Assembly (NCBI GenBank): GCA_001464715.1
Contig: LNDT01000028.1
Location: forward strand, 19,772 to 83,771
Reading direction: 5' to 3'
DNA: 64,000 bases
From: Bdellovibrionales bacterium Ga0074137
GTDB lineage: Bacteria > Bdellovibrionota > Bdellovibrionia > Bdellovibrionales > JAMPXM01
This document shows, in pieces, positions 8,285 through 17,456 of the stretch. Made by a program: the position numbers and the translations under genes. Every line of letters begins with the position of its first letter. Position 1 is the first letter of the stretch. The notes below the pieces were generated by a model. That model saw only the letters and a list, made by a program, of their open reading frames with translations. It did no database searches and was not told the origin of the DNA.

Positions 8285-9964
8285 CTAAAATGCTTGGGCC
8301 AACTGGATGAAGGTCCTGATCATAGCGCCGGACGCACCCTTTCGCGGGTTGTACGGAAAACGATCGCCATTGTGCCAACCTGTACCCGCGATATCGAAAT
8401 GGGCCCACGGAATGTCCTTATCCACGAAGTTCTCCAAAAACGCTGCGGCCGTCGCGGACCCAGCGCCTTTTGCAGAGCTTATGTTGGAAAGATCGGCGTA
8501 AGTGCCTTTCATATCTTTTCCGTGGAAATCGGTGAGCGGCATGCGCCAAACGAGTTCGCCGGTTTCTGCTGCAGCGGCATTTACTTTTTCAGCCAGTTTG
8601 TCGTTTCGTGTGAAAAAGCCGGTGTGAATATTGCCGAGGGCTACAACCATGGCGCCGGTCAAAGTAGCAGCATCAAAGATCGCTGCCGGCTCTTGCTCAC
8701 ACGCGTAGACCAAAGCGTCGTTCAAAATCAGGCGACCTTCGGCATCAGTGTTGTTCACTTCGATGGTTTTACCGTTTCTTGCGATAACGATATCACCTGG
8801 CTTATTGGCATTTGGACCAGGCATATTTTCTGTCGCTGGAACGAGGCCGATGACATTGATTTTGAGTTTTAGTTTGGCAATCGCGAGCATCGTGCCGATC
8901 ACGTTTGCGCCGCCGCACATGTCGTACTTCATCTCTTCCATGCCGGCCGACGGCTTGATCGAGATTCCACCGGAATCAAACGTGAGACCCTTGCCAACAA
9001 AGCAAACAGGCTTCTTCGAAGCCGCGGCGCCGTTGTACTCCATAACAATGAACTTTGGTTCCTGCTCGGAGCCCAAGGAGACCGAAAGGAACGATCCCAT
9101 TTTTTCTGCTTTGATCTTCGATCGATCCCACACTGTGACTTTGAGTTTTGTTCCTTTGGCCGCTTTGACGGTTTCTTCCGCCAAGATCGTGGGCGTCATG
9201 CGGTTGCCAGGCCGGTCGCCCAACCATCGAGAGAAATTTACGCACTCAGAAATGACGGCGCCAGTTTCGATGCCCTTATCGAATCCTTTTACTTTGTGGG
9301 ACGAAACAATTTGTACGCTCTCAAGGGCGACTTCTTGTTTTCCGGTTTTGTACTCGTAGTAAGAGTAGGCCGAAAGACTCAATCCCTCTGTGATCGACTG
9401 CATGACGATATCGGCCGCAAGACTTGTGTGGGGGAGCGAATCCATGGCTATGGCGATGTTTTTAACTTTGGCACTTTTGACCGCTGCGAATGTCGTAGCC
9501 GCCGCCTGACGAAGAGCTTCGCCGTCGAGATTTTTTGCATCTCCAATGCCGACACTGAGGATGTGACGTGCGCCGGAAAGATTTGCGTCGCGAAACAAAA
9601 CCGATTCCGCGGCGGCACCAGTGATGGCTCCATCTTCTGCACTTGCGGCCAGTTTCAGCGCGAGGGCTTTGCTCACGCCTTCGAACACGACTTTTGACGA
9701 GGTCTTGTTTACAGCGCCTTCTTTTGATCCACTTTTTTTCTTCGAAGCCTTGTCTTTGTCTGATTTGGACTCAGATTTCTTCGATGCGAACACGACGATC
9801 AAGTCGGCTGTGATCTGTTCGAGGTTTGATTTTACAACTTCGAATTCTATGACGGGCGGAAGACCAGATTTAATGTTCGGCTTTTGTGAAGATTTCGAAT
9901 TTGATTTCATGACTCTCTTTCGTGGGCGCGTGGCTTTTTGAGACTTTGGTTTTGATTCGTCCAT
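8285..9964 (-). CDS. pepA: Leucyl aminopeptidase, M17 family
   Basis: The C-terminal two thirds match PepA closely: VGKGLTFDSGGISIKPS and MKYDMCGGANVIG carry the catalytic lysine and first metal ligands, NTDAEGRLILNDAL is the family signature, and WAHFDIAGTGW lies near the end. It removes N-terminal residues from peptides using two metal ions and is normally a cytosolic hexamer. The start used here (9964) has AAGG five bases upstream; ATGs 18 bases earlier or 54 bases later are alternatives. Unusual points are a Lys/Ser-rich N-terminal tail of about 30 residues and a second Lys/Ser-rich insertion around residues 60-95 inside the N-terminal domain, which most PepA proteins lack. Confidence 0.92.
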   Translation of the reverse strand: MDESKPKSQKATRPRKRVMKSNSKSSQKPNIKSGLPPVIEFEVVKSNLEQITADLIVVFASKKSESKSDKDKASKKKSGSKEGAVNKTSSKVVFEGVSKALALKLAASAEDGAITGAAAESVLFRDANLSGARHILSVGIGDAKNLDGEALRQAAATTFAAVKSAKVKNIAIAMDSLPHTSLAADIVMQSITEGLSLSAYSYYEYKTGKQEVALESVQIVSSHKVKGFDKGIETGAVISECVNFSRWLGDRPGNRMTPTILAEETVKAAKGTKLKVTVWDRSKIKAEKMGSFLSVSLGSEQEPKFIVMEYNGAAASKKPVCFVGKGLTFDSGGISIKPSAGMEEMKYDMCGGANVIGTMLAIAKLKLKINVIGLVPATENMPGPNANKPGDIVIARNGKTIEVNNTDAEGRLILNDALVYACEQEPAAIFDAATLTGAMVVALGNIHTGFFTRNDKLAEKVNAAAAETGELVWRMPLTDFHGKDMKGTYADLSNISSAKGAGSATAAAFLENFVDKDIPWAHFDIAGTGWHNGDRFPYNPRKGASGAMIRTFIQLAQAF

Positions 9965-10145
9965 CTCGACCTTATGCAACATGATGTCAACTCGTCGATC
10001 TGAGACACTGTTGTCGGTAACACGGCGCTTTCATCGAGGCAAATACCACGTGTATTTCAGCTCGTCGCCGTGTCGGCCGATAGGTAAGCGGCTTCCGACC
10101 TCACGATGTGATGTGTTTGGTAGTTTTGAACGAAGGGAATGATCC

Positions 10146-10751
10146 GTGGCATTGATTCCGATTGTTGTTGAGCAAACGGCTCGTGGAGAGCGCAGCTACG
10201 ATATCTACTCGAGACTTTTAAAAGATCGCATCATCATACTCGGCACACCGATCAATGACGATGTGGCGAACGCTATTATTGCTCAGATGCTTTTTCTGGA
10301 GGCTGATAATCCGGACAAAGACATTCAGCTTTACATCAACTCGCCCGGCGGGTCGGTTTCGGCGGGACTTGGCATTTATGACATCATGCAGTTTGTAAAG
10401 TGCGACGTCGCGACGACGTGCATTGGTCTTGCGGCAAGCATGGGCTCTCTACTTTTGACAGCCGGTTCGAAAGGGAAACGCTTTATCCTTCCGCATGCGC
10501 GCGTCATGCTTCATCAGCCGCACATTATGCGGGGCGGTCTTTCAGGGCAGGCAAGTGATATCGAAATTGCAGCGAACGAAATGCTCAATACCAAGAAGCG
10601 CCTGACTGAAATCTATGCCCGCCATACGGGGCAAAATTTTGATAAACTCGACAGTGCTATGGATCGAGATTTCTATTTAAGCGCGCCTGAGGCACTAGAA
10701 TATGGGATTGTGGACCAGGTTGTTCAAGCCCGCAAGGGATCGAAGGCTTAG
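10146..10751 (+). CDS. clpP: ATP-dependent Clp protease proteolytic subunit
   Basis: This 201-residue serine protease matches ClpP throughout: [17 protein letters not shown], the nucleophile Ser98 in [11 protein letters not shown], His123 in VMLHQP and Asp near 172 in [13 protein letters not shown]. The protein starts almost at the mature N-terminus, so there is little or no propeptide. It starts at GTG with GAAGGG eight bases upstream. ClpP forms the tetradecameric barrel fed by ClpX, whose gene begins 3 bases after the clpP stop. Confidence 0.97.
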   Translation: MALIPIVVEQTARGERSYDIYSRLLKDRIIILGTPINDDVANAIIAQMLFLEADNPDKDIQLYINSPGGSVSAGLGIYDIMQFVKCDVATTCIGLAASMGSLLLTAGSKGKRFILPHARVMLHQPHIMRGGLSGQASDIEIAANEMLNTKKRLTEIYARHTGQNFDKLDSAMDRDFYLSAPEALEYGIVDQVVQARKGSKA

Positions 10752-10754
10752 AAA

Positions 10755-12083
10755 ATGACGATGAATAAAAAAGACTCTGGTTCTGGCATTCTGCGATGTT
10801 CCTTCTGCAACAAGACTCAAAATGAGGTGAAGAAACTCATCGCGGGTCCTGGTGTTTACATTTGTGACGAGTGCATCGAGCTTTGCAACGACATCATTGC
10901 GGAAGAAAAAGACCGCGAAGAGACAGTGAAGCCTTCTTTGAAAGTTCCAAAGCCGATCGATATCAAGAGCTACCTCGATGATTATGTGATTGGACAAGAG
11001 CGCGCTAAAAAGTCGCTCGCTGTTGCAGTTCACAACCACTACAAGCGTATCAACGCGCTCTCTTCGAGCCGCAAAGATGACGTTGAAATTCAGAAATCGA
11101 ATATCCTGCTGATCGGTCCAACGGGTTCGGGTAAAACTCTTCTCGCTCAGACGATTGCGAAGATTTTGAACGTTCCATTTGCGATGGCCGATGCGACGAC
11201 TCTGACGGAAGCCGGTTATGTGGGTGAAGACGTTGAGAACGTAGTTCTCAATCTTCTTCAGGCGGCCGACTATGACGTTGAGAAGGCGCAAAAAGGTGTC
11301 ATCTACGTGGATGAGATCGATAAAATTTCGCGAAAGAGCGAGAACCCATCGATCACACGCGACGTTTCCGGAGAGGGTGTTCAGCAGGCTCTGCTGAAAA
11401 TCCTCGAGGGAACAGTTGCGAATCTTCCTCCCAAGGGCGGTCGTAAACATCCGCAACAGGAATTCATCCAGGTCGATACAAGCAACATCCTCTTCATCGT
11501 GGGTGGTGCCTTCGTCGGACTCGATAAAGTTATCGAAAATCGCCGTTCGTCGAAGTCGCTTGGTATTGGTGCGGACATACGAAACCAAAATGAGCGCGAC
11601 AAGGGTGAACACATCCTTCAGTTCGTCGAGCCCGATGATTTGGTGAAATTCGGACTTATCCCCGAATTCATTGGTCGTATGCCGGTTACGGCCGTGCTCG
11701 ACCCGCTCAGCGAAGAAGCTCTGATCGACATTTTGATCAAACCAAAGAACGCTCTCACCAAGCAGTACGCAAAACTCATGGGTTACGAAAAAGTGGATTT
11801 GAAGTTCACGGATGATGCCCTTCGCGCGATTGCGAAGCAGGCGTTGATTCGTAAAACCGGAGCTCGCGGTCTGCGCGGTGTTATTGAAACGGCGATGCTC
11901 GACGTGATGTTCGAGATCCCATCGAAGACCAACGTCAAAGAGTGCATCATCGAAGAAGAGTGCATCACGGCTAAAAAGCGTCCGACGTTGATCTACAGAA
12001 CCGACGATGAGATGCGGGCGATGGAAGCGGCCGAAAAGGCCAAAAACGCCAAACCTGGTACTGGCTCCGCCGAATCCGCTTAA
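10755..12083 (+). CDS. clpX: ATP-dependent Clp protease ATP-binding subunit ClpX
   Basis: The 442-residue protein has the N-terminal four-cysteine zinc-binding domain (CSFCNKT ... [10 protein letters not shown]), the Walker A motif [12 protein letters not shown] near residue 120, Walker [11 protein letters not shown], and the [19 protein letters not shown] region of the small domain. It unfolds tagged substrates, including tmRNA-tagged proteins (ssrA lies at 57.9 kb), and threads them into ClpP. The gene is 3 bases downstream of clpP and ends at a strong terminator. The C-terminus carries an Ala/Lys-rich extension of about 20 residues. Confidence 0.97.
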   Translation: MTMNKKDSGSGILRCSFCNKTQNEVKKLIAGPGVYICDECIELCNDIIAEEKDREETVKPSLKVPKPIDIKSYLDDYVIGQERAKKSLAVAVHNHYKRINALSSSRKDDVEIQKSNILLIGPTGSGKTLLAQTIAKILNVPFAMADATTLTEAGYVGEDVENVVLNLLQAADYDVEKAQKGVIYVDEIDKISRKSENPSITRDVSGEGVQQALLKILEGTVANLPPKGGRKHPQQEFIQVDTSNILFIVGGAFVGLDKVIENRRSSKSLGIGADIRNQNERDKGEHILQFVEPDDLVKFGLIPEFIGRMPVTAVLDPLSEEALIDILIKPKNALTKQYAKLMGYEKVDLKFTDDALRAIAKQALIRKTGARGLRGVIETAMLDVMFEIPSKTNVKECIIEEECITAKKRPTLIYRTDDEMRAMEAAEKAKNAKPGTGSAESA

Positions 12084-12090
12084 GCCAGTA

Positions 12091-12116
12091 AAACCCGGGT
12101 TCACCCCGGGTTTTTT
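12091..12116 (+). terminator. Rho-independent terminator after clpX
   Basis: AAACCCGGG (12091-12099) and CCCGGGTTT (12105-12113) form a perfect nine-pair stem with a five-base loop, followed by a continuing T-run to 12116. It starts 8 bases after the clpX stop codon and separates clpPX from lon. Confidence 0.9.
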
Positions 12117-12422
12117 AATTTGAAGTACCCGGTTCGTCCGACCGCAGAAACGCTGCGTCCTATTGGGCCACGGTCGCTCGACCAAGGCCTTGAACTATAG
12201 TTTTCGCTTATAGCGGACCTCTGAATCCCATCTTAATTTTTGATGAAACTGCACGCGCTGCGGCCTGGACGAAAAATCCGACGACCGGACGCGTATCGAT
12301 ACTTTCAATGAACCTATTGCTCTCTCGCGTGGGTCTGCCATCATCAAGAGAGGGAGCCAAGAATTGGCTCTCGATCGCAGTAAGGAAAGCTTTCACAAGC
12401 TTACACACACGGAGGACAGGCT
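12117..12422. other. clpX-lon intergenic region with a lon leader hairpin
   Basis: About 300 bases without a convincing gene. Near its end GAGCCAA (12354-12360) and TTGGCTC (12364-12370) form a perfect seven-pair hairpin with a three-base loop, about 50 bases before lon. GGAGG at about 12411 is the lon ribosome binding site. I see no heat-shock promoter or CIRCE operator that I would defend. Confidence 0.5.
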
Positions 12423-14969
12423 ATGTCGGGAAAAAAGAACGATCGCCAATCGGACAGATCAGCCGACAAATCGGGGGCTGATAAGAATGCCTCAAAATCT
12501 GAGGGAGGACTCACACAGCTGCCGATGCTGCCGCTGCGAGATCTTATTATCTTCCCCCACATGATGATGCCTCTCTTCGTTGGTCGCGAAAAATCGATCA
12601 ATGCTTTGGAAGAAGCGATGTCGAAACAAGTCGACATCGTGCTCGCGGCTCAACGAGACGCGAAAACGAACAACCCCGAGTCTGGTGATATCTATGACGT
12701 CGGAACGGTGGGATCGATCATCCAGCTTCTTCGTCTTCCCGACGGAACGGTCAAGGTTCTCGTCGAGGGAAAACGTCGTGTCCGCATCGAGCGCTATATT
12801 CCGAACGATGGATTTTTCACTGTTGAGGTTCGCGATCTTCCTGAGATCAGCGAAAAAGAAGTCGAAGTTCAAGCGCTCATGCGTTCCGTGAAGGCGACTT
12901 TCGAGCAGTACGTAAAGCTCAACAAACGTATTCCGCCAGAAATTTTGATGAAAGTGACGAACATCGACAATTCGTCAGAGCTGGCCGACATCATCGCGGC
13001 GCAAATGAACCTCAAGCTGGAAGATAAGCAAAAGATTCTCGAGCTGAATGATCCAGGAAAGCGTCTCGAGCAGTTGCTCGAGATGATGTCGGGAGAGATT
13101 GAAATTCTTGAGGTCGAAAAGAAGATTCGCACGCGTGTGAAGAAGCAGATGGAGCGCTCTCAGAAAGAGTACTATCTGAACGAGCAGATGCAGGCGATTC
13201 AGAAAGAGCTTGGCGAAAAAGACGACTACCAGGCCGAGATCGTTGAACTCGAAGAGCAGACGAAGAAGAAAAAGTTTTCGACAGAAGCTCGTGAAAAAGT
13301 TCTGAAAGAAATTAAGAAACTCAAAATGATGTCGCCCATGTCGGCAGAGGCAACGGTTGTTCGAAACTACATCGACTGGATGCTGGGGCTTCCATGGCAG
13401 AGTTATTCTGCGGACAAACATGACATCGTCGAAGCCGAAGCGATCTTGGACGACGATCACTGGGGTCTTGAGAAGGTCAAAGAACGTATTCTGGAACATC
13501 TTGCGGTCACCGCGATTGCTCCCAATATGCGTGGACCGATCTTGTGTCTCGTCGGACCTCCGGGAGTTGGTAAAACTTCTCTCGCGCGGTCGATCGCAAA
13601 ATCGTTGGGTCGATCGTTCGCACGTATTTCGCTGGGCGGAGTACGCGACGAAGCCGAGATCCGTGGTCACCGAAAAACGTACGTCGGCGCAATGCCCGGC
13701 AAAGTTCTTCAGGCCTTCCGCAAGACGGAGTTTGGTAACCCGCTGATTCTGCTCGATGAGATCGACAAAATGTCGAGCGACTTCCGAGGCGATCCGTCGT
13801 CGGCACTGCTTGAGGTTCTTGATCCCGAGCAAAATGCGACGTTCAACGATCATTACCTTGAAGTTGATTATGACTTGTCGAAGACGATGTTCGTAACAAC
13901 GGCGAATTCGCTTTACACGATTCCTCGCCCGCTTTTGGACCGTATGGAAATCATCTCGATCGAAGGTTACATCGAAAACGAGAAGTACCATATCGCTCAG
14001 AAGTATCTCGTGCCCAAGCAGCTCGAGATGCACGGTTTGACAGACTACAAAGTGACGTTCGCAGAGCAGACGATTCGCCACTTGATTCAGTTTTATACGC
14101 GCGAGTCAGGTGTTCGAAACCTCGAGCGCCAGGTCGCAAACGTGTGTCGCAAAGTTGCAACCGTTCTGATTAAAGAGCGAGCGATGATGGATTCAAAGGC
14201 TGGCGGAGCGAAAAAGGAAAAAGTCGCTACAAAGCAAATGCCGAAGTCCTTCGCAAAAGGGTACATCGTCACACCGAAGAAGCTTGTCGAGCTTCTTGGG
14301 CCGCACAAGCACCGTCATGGAAAGATCGAACTCGAGAACGAGATCGGTCTTACCAACGGAATGGCGTACACCGAAGTCGGTGGAGACTTGCTACCGATCG
14401 AAGTCACGGTCGTTCCGGGTCGCGGGAAGTTCACGATCACAGGGCAGCTGGGCGACGTCATGAAAGAGAGCTGCTCGGCAGCGATGAGTTACGTTCGTTC
14501 ACGCGGTCCTCTGTTCGGTCTCGACAAAGACTACTTCGCGAATATCGATGTTCACATTCACGTTCCAGAGGGAGCGATTCCAAAAGACGGACCGTCCGCG
14601 GGATGTGCAATTACGACATCGATCGTATCGGCGTGTTTGCGCCTACCAGTGAAGCGAACGGTCGCGATGACTGGTGAAGTGACGCTTCGTGGTCGGGTTC
14701 TTGGCATCGGCGGATTGAAAGAGAAGACTCTTGCCGCTCACCGCGGTGGGATCCGAACGATCATCTGCCCGAAAGAGAACGAAAAGGACATCAAGGACAT
14801 TCCGATGGAGGTTCGAAAAGAACTCAAAATCATTCTTGTCGATCACGTCGACCAAGTTTTGGTCAACGCGCTTGAAATCAAGAATGCGAAAGAGCTCTTC
14901 AAGAATCGTCCCGAGCGTGGATCAGGAGTGAAACCCCATCACCTCGGTCACGAGCTCCAAACTCATTAG
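12423..14969 (+). CDS. lon: ATP-dependent protease Lon
   Basis: The 848-residue product has the full Lon layout: an N-terminal substrate-binding domain ([23 protein letters not shown]), a coiled linker ([13 protein letters not shown]), an AAA+ module with [15 protein letters not shown] near residue 380 and LLDEIDKM, and a C-terminal protease domain with the Ser-Lys dyad (Ser in PKDGPSAGC about residue 725, Lys in [10 protein letters not shown] about 770). It degrades damaged and regulatory proteins in the cytosol. A stretch of about 25 residues rich in Lys and Ala (near 590) lies between the AAA+ and protease domains. It has its own GGAGG site and follows the clpX terminator, so it is probably transcribed separately. 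Confidence 0.97.
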   Translation: MSGKKNDRQSDRSADKSGADKNASKSEGGLTQLPMLPLRDLIIFPHMMMPLFVGREKSINALEEAMSKQVDIVLAAQRDAKTNNPESGDIYDVGTVGSIIQLLRLPDGTVKVLVEGKRRVRIERYIPNDGFFTVEVRDLPEISEKEVEVQALMRSVKATFEQYVKLNKRIPPEILMKVTNIDNSSELADIIAAQMNLKLEDKQKILELNDPGKRLEQLLEMMSGEIEILEVEKKIRTRVKKQMERSQKEYYLNEQMQAIQKELGEKDDYQAEIVELEEQTKKKKFSTEAREKVLKEIKKLKMMSPMSAEATVVRNYIDWMLGLPWQSYSADKHDIVEAEAILDDDHWGLEKVKERILEHLAVTAIAPNMRGPILCLVGPPGVGKTSLARSIAKSLGRSFARISLGGVRDEAEIRGHRKTYVGAMPGKVLQAFRKTEFGNPLILLDEIDKMSSDFRGDPSSALLEVLDPEQNATFNDHYLEVDYDLSKTMFVTTANSLYTIPRPLLDRMEIISIEGYIENEKYHIAQKYLVPKQLEMHGLTDYKVTFAEQTIRHLIQFYTRESGVRNLERQVANVCRKVATVLIKERAMMDSKAGGAKKEKVATKQMPKSFAKGYIVTPKKLVELLGPHKHRHGKIELENEIGLTNGMAYTEVGGDLLPIEVTVVPGRGKFTITGQLGDVMKESCSAAMSYVRSRGPLFGLDKDYFANIDVHIHVPEGAIPKDGPSAGCAITTSIVSACLRLPVKRTVAMTGEVTLRGRVLGIGGLKEKTLAAHRGGIRTIICPKENEKDIKDIPMEVRKELKIILVDHVDQVLVNALEIKNAKELFKNRPERGSGVKPHHLGHELQTH

Positions 14970-15070
14970 TGCATTGTAACGAAAGTTTCTGCTTCGTTGC
15001 TCGGTCGTCGCTGTAGTTTCACTACAGCTTCCTCCCTCCCGCCTCGCAGAAACTTTCGTTCCAGCGCACT
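14968..15070. repeat. Nested inverted repeat (cruciform-like) downstream of lon
   Basis: The arms AACGAAAGTTTCTGC (14978-14992) and GCAGAAACTTTCGTT (15046-15060) are perfect 15-base complements. Outside them AGTGC and GCACT pair again across a short mismatch. In the 53-base centre a second perfect hairpin is present: GCTGTAG (15010-15016) with CTACAGC (15022-15028). No T-run follows. It begins right after the lon stop. It may act as a terminator or mRNA-stabilising element for lon, or be a small repeated palindromic element. Confidence 0.7.
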
Positions 15071-15126
15071 GACTTTGTCTCAGTTGGATCGCGAAAAAGA
15101 AAATCAGCCGATTTCCTTGAGCGCTC

Positions 15127-15588
15127 TTACGGTTGGCCGCAGGTGTTTTCTACACATGTCAGATCTGGCGGCATCTCGACCGAGCAAATGCTGAAGAGAC
15201 TGAAGTTTGAGTTCATTTCTTTTTCAGCTTTGGTCACGAGGGCTGCGGTTTCCATAACAGCCGTCAGCGACGGGTTTTGCTTCGATGTGAAGGTATAATA
15301 GTTAGGTCCGCCACAAGCGCGGTCGCCCATGGGAATCGCGACGCAGTCTGCGGCGGCTTCGCATTTGAGCGAAAGGCCGGCCAAGTGATTTGCGACATCA
15401 ACCATACCTTTGATCTTGGAGCTCATCTGGTTGAGTTGAAGATCTTTGAGTGTCATCGTGATTTCAGTTCGTGCGGCCGAAGACTCGCCAGCCCACACAT
15501 CCTGCGAAGCGAACGACAGAAGCGTCGCGATAGCTGCGGTGAGAAGTACTCTGGCAACCAGAGATTTTTTCCGAGAAGCACATTTCAT
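15127..15588 (-). CDS. Small secreted cysteine-rich protein
   Basis: The 153-residue product has a clear signal peptide (Lys/Arg-rich start, hydrophobic run, probable cleavage after DVWAG or just before). The mature part has six cysteines in the order C-x5-C-x9-C, then a gap, C-x8-C-x4-C at the end, including DRACGG and ENTCG. This spacing looks like a small disulfide-bonded periplasmic or exported domain. I recognise the general pattern from proteobacterial hypothetical proteins but no function. GAGGGAG precedes the ATG. It lies 155 bases downstream of a lipoprotein gene on the same strand, behind a terminator-like hairpin. Confidence 0.65.
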   Translation of the reverse strand: MKCASRKKSLVARVLLTAAIATLLSFASQDVWAGESSAARTEITMTLKDLQLNQMSSKIKGMVDVANHLAGLSLKCEAAADCVAIPMGDRACGGPNYYTFTSKQNPSLTAVMETAALVTKAEKEMNSNFSLFSICSVEMPPDLTCVENTCGQP

Positions 15589-15696
15589 TAAAACTCCCTC
15601 TAAGGATTTCTAGGCGGACGGTGATGGTCCGTAACTTGGAAGTCGGTACCGTCGGGAGGAGTGCAGGGTCAATATCGAGTTTTGGTTTGAATAAAT

Positions 15697-15722
15697 GAGA
15701 GCGACCCGTCACGGGTCGCTCT
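15697..15722 (-). terminator. Strong hairpin after the lipoprotein gene
   Basis: GAGCGACCCG and CGGGTCGCTC are perfect ten-base complements separated by three bases, lying about 20 bases after the stop of the minus-strand lipoprotein gene. The sequence after it on the minus strand is only moderately T-rich, so termination may be partial. Confidence 0.65.
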
Positions 15723-15743
15723 CTACGTCCTAGTATTTGCTTC

Positions 15744-17237
15744 TTACTTTTTGAATCGAGGATTCAGATGAATATAGTTCGAGCTGGCCGAACTCACTCC
15801 CGATCTGAGGAGGGTGACTGACTTTGCGTCGCGATTCGCAGGCAGAGCAAAAATGTCGAGACGTTGATCGTCCGCAAGAGTCCCATATGAGATTTCGACC
15901 ACTTCGGCGACGGTGTTGTCGTAAGATCCGGAACTTTTAGCTAGGCCCGCTTTTGTGATACGCCGAGGCGCCATGTGGATCGCCAGAACAGTTTCCATGT
16001 CAGTGCTGAAGTACGCGGTGACATCGTAAAAGTCGTCGCCCTCGCGAGCCATCTGACGCTCTTCAGGTGTGCCTTCGTTCACGACCTCAAAGGCTTGTCC
16101 CAAGCTATGCATCACCGCGTGCCCCAAACCCGCCAATTTCGCTTCGTATAGCTCAACGTCGTGTTGATTTGACTTCATAGTGAGGCGCTGAATCTTAAAA
16201 GTTTTTCGAACGCCTTTTGATTCGAGTTGTGCACGCAAAGAGAAAATTCGATCGCCCGTTGAATTGTGCTCAATAGAAATGTTCATCGAGCATGTGACGT
16301 TCGCTAAACCTTCGACGGAATGAGCGCAGTTCGTAGGTAGGCGTCCCAATTTCGGTGCGGCTTCAATCCATTGATCAAGGTACTGGAGTGATACCTTCCG
16401 CTTTGTGGTTAGGAGTTCACTCAAATCTTCTGATGGAATAAGAGTGCGATTCTGATCTTCCGGAAACATTCGAGCATCAAATTTATTGCGAGAAAACTCG
16501 GCGAACAGCACGCCGATATCTTTGATCGACGGACCTTCCTTCATTATGTAGTTCGTCATGGCGCGAATGCGGGCGTAATCATCGGCGTTGAGCGACCGTG
16601 GCTGTTCAGGAGCCAACTCGGGATACTTCGCATAGAGATCCAGTATTGCCACGTCGACGGAACTGTCTGCGACTCGAAGTAGGACTTCACGGAACGGTTG
16701 GAATCGGAGCAGATAAATGCCCATGACAACTTCGTGCATGTAGAGATAAGCCCGATCCTTGTCGGTGACATTGGGCGCATCGTGTTTTGCCTTATCGATC
16801 CAAATTTCCTGCCGACTTGTTTGAAGAGCCAGTTGTTCGATGGGATCTTGAAAGAGATCCGTACCGATTTGCTGTTTTTTAATTTCGTTCAACGTCACGG
16901 GCACGATGTACCAGCGACTGGTTTTCGCCATCTTTGTAAAGGTCGATTGGAGTTCGGCGCCGTTACCTGTTTTTGAGGCTCTATTTAGACTCTCCTCGAT
17001 GGGCGCGATATGGTCTTTCCACGGCTGAGTTTGTGTGATGTCGACGGCGTAGGATTCGAAGACACGGTTTTTGAGGCCGTTTCCTCCGCCGCTGTCACCG
17101 GTACCTTCGAGGACCGGTGCGGTCGCCGAAGAATTGGCCGGAGAGCCGTTATTGGGCTGACACGCGACCAACATCTGGCCTGCGAGCAGAAGGCTCAAGC
17201 CAGTGCCAACTATTTGAAATAGTGGTCGTTTTGTCAT
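15744..17237 (-). CDS. Lipoprotein of the divergent TIGR02147 module (copy A)
   Basis: I placed the start at the ATG at 17237, giving a 26-residue lipoprotein signal (MTKRPLF..., LVAC with the lipid cysteine at 26). In-frame starts at 17243 and 17321 are possible. The mature protein begins with a Ser/Gly/Asn-rich linker (GTGDSGGGNGL), then a domain of unknown fold. It is clearly related to the lipoprotein at 58596-60050: both share the GxGTxDSGG linker, WYI-x-PV, an aromatic/basic WI-x-K element, a HE-x-VM-x3-Y element, R-x-LN-x2-D-x3-IR, and FD-x-R-x-F. Both are transcribed away from a TIGR02147 regulator. This suggests a surface or periplasmic protein whose expression the regulator controls. 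No enzymatic motif is certain; the HE-x2-M element is too short to call a metalloprotease. Confidence 0.75.
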   Translation of the reverse strand: MTKRPLFQIVGTGLSLLLAGQMLVACQPNNGSPANSSATAPVLEGTGDSGGGNGLKNRVFESYAVDITQTQPWKDHIAPIEESLNRASKTGNGAELQSTFTKMAKTSRWYIVPVTLNEIKKQQIGTDLFQDPIEQLALQTSRQEIWIDKAKHDAPNVTDKDRAYLYMHEVVMGIYLLRFQPFREVLLRVADSSVDVAILDLYAKYPELAPEQPRSLNADDYARIRAMTNYIMKEGPSIKDIGVLFAEFSRNKFDARMFPEDQNRTLIPSEDLSELLTTKRKVSLQYLDQWIEAAPKLGRLPTNCAHSVEGLANVTCSMNISIEHNSTGDRIFSLRAQLESKGVRKTFKIQRLTMKSNQHDVELYEAKLAGLGHAVMHSLGQAFEVVNEGTPEERQMAREGDDFYDVTAYFSTDMETVLAIHMAPRRITKAGLAKSSGSYDNTVAEVVEISYGTLADDQRLDIFALPANRDAKSVTLLRSGVSSASSNYIHLNPRFKK

Positions 17238-17408
17238 TTTCACGGTCGTGACCTCGCGTGTGTTTGTGACGTTCAATGGGCTAATGGGAGCAAGTTCAGT
17301 GCTGGCAGTTTGCGTTTTCATTTCGATCTCTCTTTCGTGTTTTGGTTTAGATTCAGTAGCTCGGACGAAAACCAATTTAGACGCAATGCACCATAAGTTC
17401 ATTCATTG

Positions 17409-17447
17409 ATTTGCAAAAAATAAACAACATTATTTGCAATATGCAAA
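17409..17447. promoter_or_regulatory. Candidate operator/promoter region between lipoprotein A and its regulator
   Basis: ATTTGCAA occurs twice, at 17409-17416 and 17432-17439 (23 bases apart), and the second is part of the perfect palindrome TTTGCA-ATA-TGCAAA (17433-17447). The stretch is very A/T-rich compared with its surroundings and ends 9 bases before the regulator ATG, while the lipoprotein is read the other way. This placement suits an autoregulatory operator. Confidence 0.45.
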
Positions 17448-17456
17448 GATATCGGC

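Noticed and set aside
10695..12185. A 496-residue open frame antisense to clpX
   Set aside because: It mirrors clpX almost exactly, has a His/Arg/Phe-rich shadow composition and no family features.
12975..14081. A 368-residue open frame antisense to lon
   Set aside because: It is fully covered by the certain lon gene and has typical shadow composition.
15744..17237. Metalloprotease reading of lipoprotein A from its HE-x2-M element
   Set aside because: There is no HExxH motif, and copy B conserves only HE-x-VM, so zinc catalysis is not supported.
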